64,000 nucleotides of DNA from Dolomedes plantarius (lineage: Eukaryota; Arthropoda; Arachnida; Araneae; Dolomedidae): positions 230,972,391-231,036,390 of the forward strand of contig OU015490.1 in the NCBI GenBank assembly GCA_907164885.2, read 5' to 3'. The notes under the pieces are model-generated. The model was given only the letters and a program-made list of their open reading frames with translations. It was not told the origin of the DNA and searched no databases. The translations under genes were made by a program, and so were the position numbers. Shown here in pieces: positions 59,806-64,000 of this stretch (the stretch's first letter is position 1; the number at the start of each line of letters is the position of its first letter).

Positions 59806-61628
59806 ATGGGTGGAATTTCAAAGAAACGCAAGATTGAAAATGAAAACAGAGCTTACAATGATCGTTGGGAAAGCAATTACTTAATTGCGAATAATAATGG
59901 GAAGTTCCAATGTTTGGTTTGCATGCAAGTGGTATCAGTGCCTAAAGAATACAATATGAAAAGACATTATTCAATCCATGAAGAAAAGTATCGAAGATAT
60001 GGAGGAGAAGATCGAAATATCTTGATTTCAGAGCTGAAGAAGAAAGTGAAACAGCAGACAGGTTTTTTTTTTTTTTTCCAAAATATCGCACGGTCAATCA
60101 TCTGCTTTGTATGCTTCGTATGCCGTTTCTCTTCAGCTTGCTAAAGCAAAAAAAAACCATTTACTGATGGCAATTTAGTAAAAAAATGTGCTATTGAAAT
60201 GGCAAAGGCTTTTGGGGATCCTAAATTAGCCGAGAAATTTGATTCAGTGCCACTTTCTAGCCAAACTTTACAGAGAAGAGTTATTGATATGGGAGAGCAG
60301 GTAGAAAAATCATTAATTAGTTTAGTTGAAAAAAGTACCTATTTCTCACTTTGCCTCGATGAAAGCACTGACCAAACAGATGTAAGTCAGTTGCTAATAT
60401 TTATACGTGTAACTCAAGAAGATTTTGCTACCAAGGAAGAATTATTAGAAATATGTCCAATGACTGAAACCACGAAAGGAAAGGACATCTATGAAGCCGT
60501 GAAAAAAGCAGTTAACAAAATCGGAGGTTTTGATAAATGTTCAGCAATTGTGACGGATGGTGCACCAGTAATGGTAGGAGGAAAATGTGGATTGGTTGGA
60601 TTACTAAGAGAAAATGGAGTAACTTGTCCGACAATCCATTGTATTATTCATCGGGGAGCTTTGTGTGGAAAGTCGGTGAAACCAAATCAAGTTTTCAAAC
60701 TTGTGATAAAAGTTATCAATATGATAAGAGGTGGAAATCGTGCACTTTTACACAGGCAGCTAAAGCAGTTTTTGGAGGAAATGGAAGCAGAATATGGGGA
60801 TTTGCTGCTCTACAATCATGTAAGATGGTTGAGTGCTGGAAAGTGTCTCGAGAGATTCTTTGGCATAAGAAAACACATCCCAGAATTCCTGAACAAGTTT
60901 GTTTCAACAGACACTACACAACTGGAAGAAGAGCTCCAAAGTGTAGATTTCTTAAAAGAATTGGCTTTCCTCACCGACATCACCACTCATCTTAATGAAC
61001 TGAATCTAAATCTCCAGGGAAGAAACAAGCTGATGTCAGATTTGATGGGCCACGTAAATGGGTTTCGAAATAAATTAAAAATTTTCAAAGTCACCTTAAA
61101 GAAAACGATTTGGTCCATTTTACAAGCTGTCGGAAGTTAGCTGAAGAAATTGAAAATGATGAGACATTTGACTTCTCTGAATTTGCTACAAATGTCCAAG
61201 AAATCATAGAGGAGTTTGACAGTAGATTTAAAGATTTTGAGTCGTTGAAAAATAGCATGCTGCTATTTAGTAATCCTATTCAAGCAAAGATTGAAGATCA
61301 ACCAACTCATCTTCAACTTGAACTATGCGACCTACAAGCGGATACATGTTTTCAAACGAGGGAAGAAAGGGGAGCAGATTTCTTTAAATTATTAACAAAA
61401 GAAAAATTTCCAAATCTGCGAGACTTTGGGCAGAAAATTACATCAATGTTCGGGAGTACGTACTTATGCGAAAGTGTATTTTCTACGTTTAAATTTATTA
61501 AGAACAATAATAGAAGCCGCCTAACAGATTCTTCTCTACTCCATCTCCTGAGACTCTCAACAACAGAGCTTGAGGTGGACATACGTGCTTTGGTGGCTGC
61601 AGCAGACAGACCTCAATTCTCTCACTGA
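59806..61628 (+). pseudogene. hAT transposase, three homopolymer frameshifts only
   Basis: The ATG at 59806 gives MGGISKKRKIENENRAYNDR. A BED-like zinc-finger region follows (FQCLVCMQVVSVP...MKRHYSIH, residues ~35-65, C-x2-C and H-x4-H-type pair). A T-run at 60063-60078 shifts the frame; ASYAVSLQLAK then reads in the next frame. An A-run near 60149-60157 shifts back. From 60199 to about 61100 the RNase H-like core is open: SLCLDESTDQTDVSQL, CSAIVTDGAPVMVG, NHVRWLSAGKCLERF. An A-run near 61101 shifts once more. The end has LRDFGQKITSMFGSTYLCES and SLLHLLRLSTTEL, the hAT dimerisation domain. Stop at 61626-61628. It resembles the ZBED5/GTF2IRD2-like hAT group. All lesions are in homopolymers, so sequencing error is possible. 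Confidence 0.9.
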
Positions 61629-62032
61629 ACATTTTGCGTGCTTGTATGTAAGTTTTTTTCTCTTTTTGAAAATTTTAAGATTTATGTAAATGTCTGTACA
61701 CTTGATACATAATTTAAATCATTTTAGTATGGAAGTTTTATAAATATGAAATTAATGATGTTAAAATACCCATTTCCTATTTGAGTTTTTTTGTGTGTGT
61801 CTGTGTAATTTAACGAAAGTTGGCCAGTTATAATCAAGGTCATTATTAGAGGTTCATCCTCGAATTTTTAAAAATTTCATAGTATATACTATACACATAT
61901 CCTCCAAATCCCCCCCCCCCGTAAGAAAAAAAGTCCTGGGTATGGTCCTGATTAAAGTGCGGCCCGCCACAAGACAGATGTTTTCGATTGCGGCCCTTGG
62001 ACACTTGTAAGTTGGAAACCCCTGGTATAGAT

Positions 62033-62884
62033 AATATGTAATTAAGTAATAAGTAATTACAAGTGTCGTAAGTAATTCCTATAGACTTCGAGATTTATAG
62101 AGTCAGATAAGAGAAAACTGTAAAAGTAACTGTTTTTATCCCAATTTATTTAAAAAAGAATAATAATAAGTTGAATTTCAATACATAACTGGCTAATGCT
62201 GAAGAAATGTCTAGAAAAAAAGTAAAAATGCCTCTATACCACGGATTTTAGTATTCGTAACAATGACAAAACACGCTGGAGCGACATGTGGTATAATTAA
62301 CTCGTGATCTTTATTTTAACTCAGATTTCCACGCAAGTTGGTCTCAAGGGAAATTCTCAGCCTCATAAATTAAACACTTTAGAAACATAGGCTGGTATGG
62401 GTGTGGTCAAACAAAAGGCTGTATACTAACCGAGCCATTAATTTTTCACGTAAAATAACGATTCATTGCATATGTTTGATTTTCGTGATACGTAATCTTA
62501 AAAGTATTTTTTGGTGATCAGTTAAAGTTTTTCCTCGAGTCGTCAGATATGGTGAAAATAATGCATATTTACTGAATTAACTATGACTGGTGAAGATAAA
62601 ATGTGTGGAATATTAAGGGGATTTGTGTTATTCAAATTGTGTCATCACCTTTACACAATTTGAACAGACAGAAATTTTGCTGTTTGTTCGAACTTCTATA
62701 TTTTTTTTTGTTATCATTCATTATATATTAAATTTCCAGTATAACTTATATACAGTTCATAAATTATGATCCTTGAATTAATTTTATTACAAGTATATAA
62801 GAACTTCTTTATTTATGAAGTGAGAAGTAAGTGTATCTTAAAGGATGTGAATCTGAAAGGATGTGAATCGTTCAGTTTCGCAAA
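62033..62884. other. AT-rich DNA, no gene seen
   Basis: No coding or repeat structure is supported before the ~340-bp array. Confidence 0.5.
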
Positions 62885-63900
62885 TCTTAAAGGATGTGAA
62901 TTAAATATTTCCTCCATATAACAGAATATTAATATAAATGACAGCAGTAACAAATATTCAGTTAGATATTGATTGATACTTCTCATACGGGAAAAAGACG
63001 TTCAATTCATGTTTATAAGAGCCGAAAATAAGGAAAAAATTAAATAAAATGAGTAACTCGACGGCAAATCAAAATAAAAAATTATTAAAATTCATTTTTT
63101 ACGGACAAGCGTAATTTATTTTTAACATATCTAATTAAATTTAAATATGTTAGAAATAAGAAACGTAAGTAAGTTAATTTTTATGACAAGTGTATTAGAA
63201 AAAATACTAATGAAGACAAGACGGAAACCTTAAAGGATGGGAAATAAATATTTTCTCCATATAACAGGATATTAATTTAAATAAGAGCAGTAATAAATAT
63301 TTAGTTACCTTTTGATTCATAATTGTCATACGGCAAAATGACATGCAATTCATGTTTATAATGGCAGTAAGCAAGGAAAAAATGCTAATAAAAGCAGTGA
63401 TTGAACGACAAATCCAAAAATTTACAAACTTTTTTTATTTCGGAAAATGTGTGTCATTTGTTTTAATCATTTCTAATTAAATTTAAATATGTTAAAAGAA
63501 AGAAACGTAATTTAATTTTTATGATAAAGTTATTAGACAAAATACAAATAAAGACAAGACGCAAAAGTTAAAGGATGTGAAGTAAATATTTTCTACCTAT
63601 AACATGAGCTCAAATGTAAATGAGCTCAATAAAAAATGCTTCGTTACCTATTTATGGGTATTCCTGAAACGGAAAAAGGACGTTCGATACATGTTTATGA
63701 CAGTGATAAATTCTGAAGATATGTTAAGAAGTTAGTTACCCAACGAGAAATCAAATAAACAGTTAATAAATTTAGATTATTCCAGACAAAGTGCTTCATT
63801 AGTTTTAAACTTTTCTAATTACATTTAAATATTTTGAATAAATAAATTAAATAACACAATTTTTAAGACAAAGTTATTAGAAAAAATACTTTTACATTAT
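62885..63900. repeat. Tandem repeat, ~340-bp unit, three copies
   Basis: CTTAAAGGATGTGAATTAAA near 62888 recurs near 63230 and 63568 (spacing ~341 and ~338). Each copy continues with TATTTTCTCCATATAACA, CAATTCATGTTTATAA, TCTAATTAAATTTAAATATG and TTATTAGAAAAAATAC. The third copy ends near 63880. Confidence 0.87.
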
Positions 63901-64000
63901 AAATTCCATGGCTACTATTTTTTTTAACTTATTTTTGAAATTAAAGGTTTTCTGCCTTATAGCTAGATGTGTGAATAAAAAACTAAGGTTAATAGTAAAA

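Larger units (their letters stand above)
59161..62024 (+). mobile_element. hAT transposon, complete, with 8-bp target duplication
   Basis: The 15-bp perfect inverted repeats CAGGGGTTTCCAACT (59161) and its inverse (ending 62024) are flanked on both sides by GTATAGAT (59153-59160 and 62025-62032). The 2864-bp element holds one transposase gene. The inner flanks of both ends share GGCGGCCCGC-like sequence. The perfect duplication points to a fairly recent insertion. Confidence 0.95.

Noticed and set aside
60537..60995. 152-codon plus-strand frame inside the hAT gene
   Set aside because: It is an alternative frame of the transposase core, which reads conserved hAT motifs in the other frame.

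Overview
The window looks like intergenic DNA from an arthropod nuclear genome, most likely a spider. I see no host gene, exon or conserved RNA gene. Nearly everything recognisable is mobile or repetitive. The spider assignment is an inference: several Tc1-like transposases closely resemble copies I remember from orb-weaver genomes. The high AT content, TA-target transposons, Helitrons, piggyBac, hAT and Gypsy elements fit an arthropod but do not prove a species.

Layout. 0-10 kb: a degenerate ~290 bp tandem repeat split by a Tc1-like element, then a train of four mobile elements (Tc1, mariner, Tc1, and an unrecognised gene) separated by long (TA)n tracts. 10-15.2 kb: a reverse-transcriptase relic (probably Penelope-like) and two DD41D mariner copies. 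15.7-17.2 kb: long (TA)n tracts and a tRNA-derived SINE sitting between two of them. 18.8-28.6 kb: a 108-bp satellite, interrupted by a Gypsy LTR retrotransposon, whose 3' LTR holds a piggyBac fragment, which holds a Tc1-like element with an intact transposase gene. 28.9-31.5 kb: the 3' end of a piggyBac and a decayed Tc1. 31.9-36 kb: ~171-bp and ~270-bp satellites. 37-45 kb: a second RT relic, a very decayed Tc1, a truncated Tc1, a Helitron fragment, a non-autonomous hAT, and a composite of inverted and direct repeats. 46-52 kb: mostly featureless, with one decayed mariner. 52.2 kb: a hammerhead ribozyme motif on the minus strand. 53.3-59.2 kb: two short Helitrons in tandem, the second split by a 4.3 kb Helitron carrying a piggyBac relic, then a LINE tail. 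59.2-62.0 kb: a nearly intact hAT transposon with a perfect 8-bp target duplication. 62.9-63.9 kb: a ~340-bp tandem repeat.

The parts do not form a pathway. They record successive insertions. Only one transposase gene (25118-26143, minus) is uninterrupted; the hAT gene is broken only by three homopolymer-run frameshifts. The signals I rate most worth follow-up are the hammerhead ribozyme, the GGGAAAC-TAG gag-pol frameshift site of the Gypsy element, the paired DD41D elements with an A_AAA_AAC heptamer at the frame break, the nested insertions, the in-frame 36-residue satellite, and the unrecognised gene at 8.9-9.85 kb.
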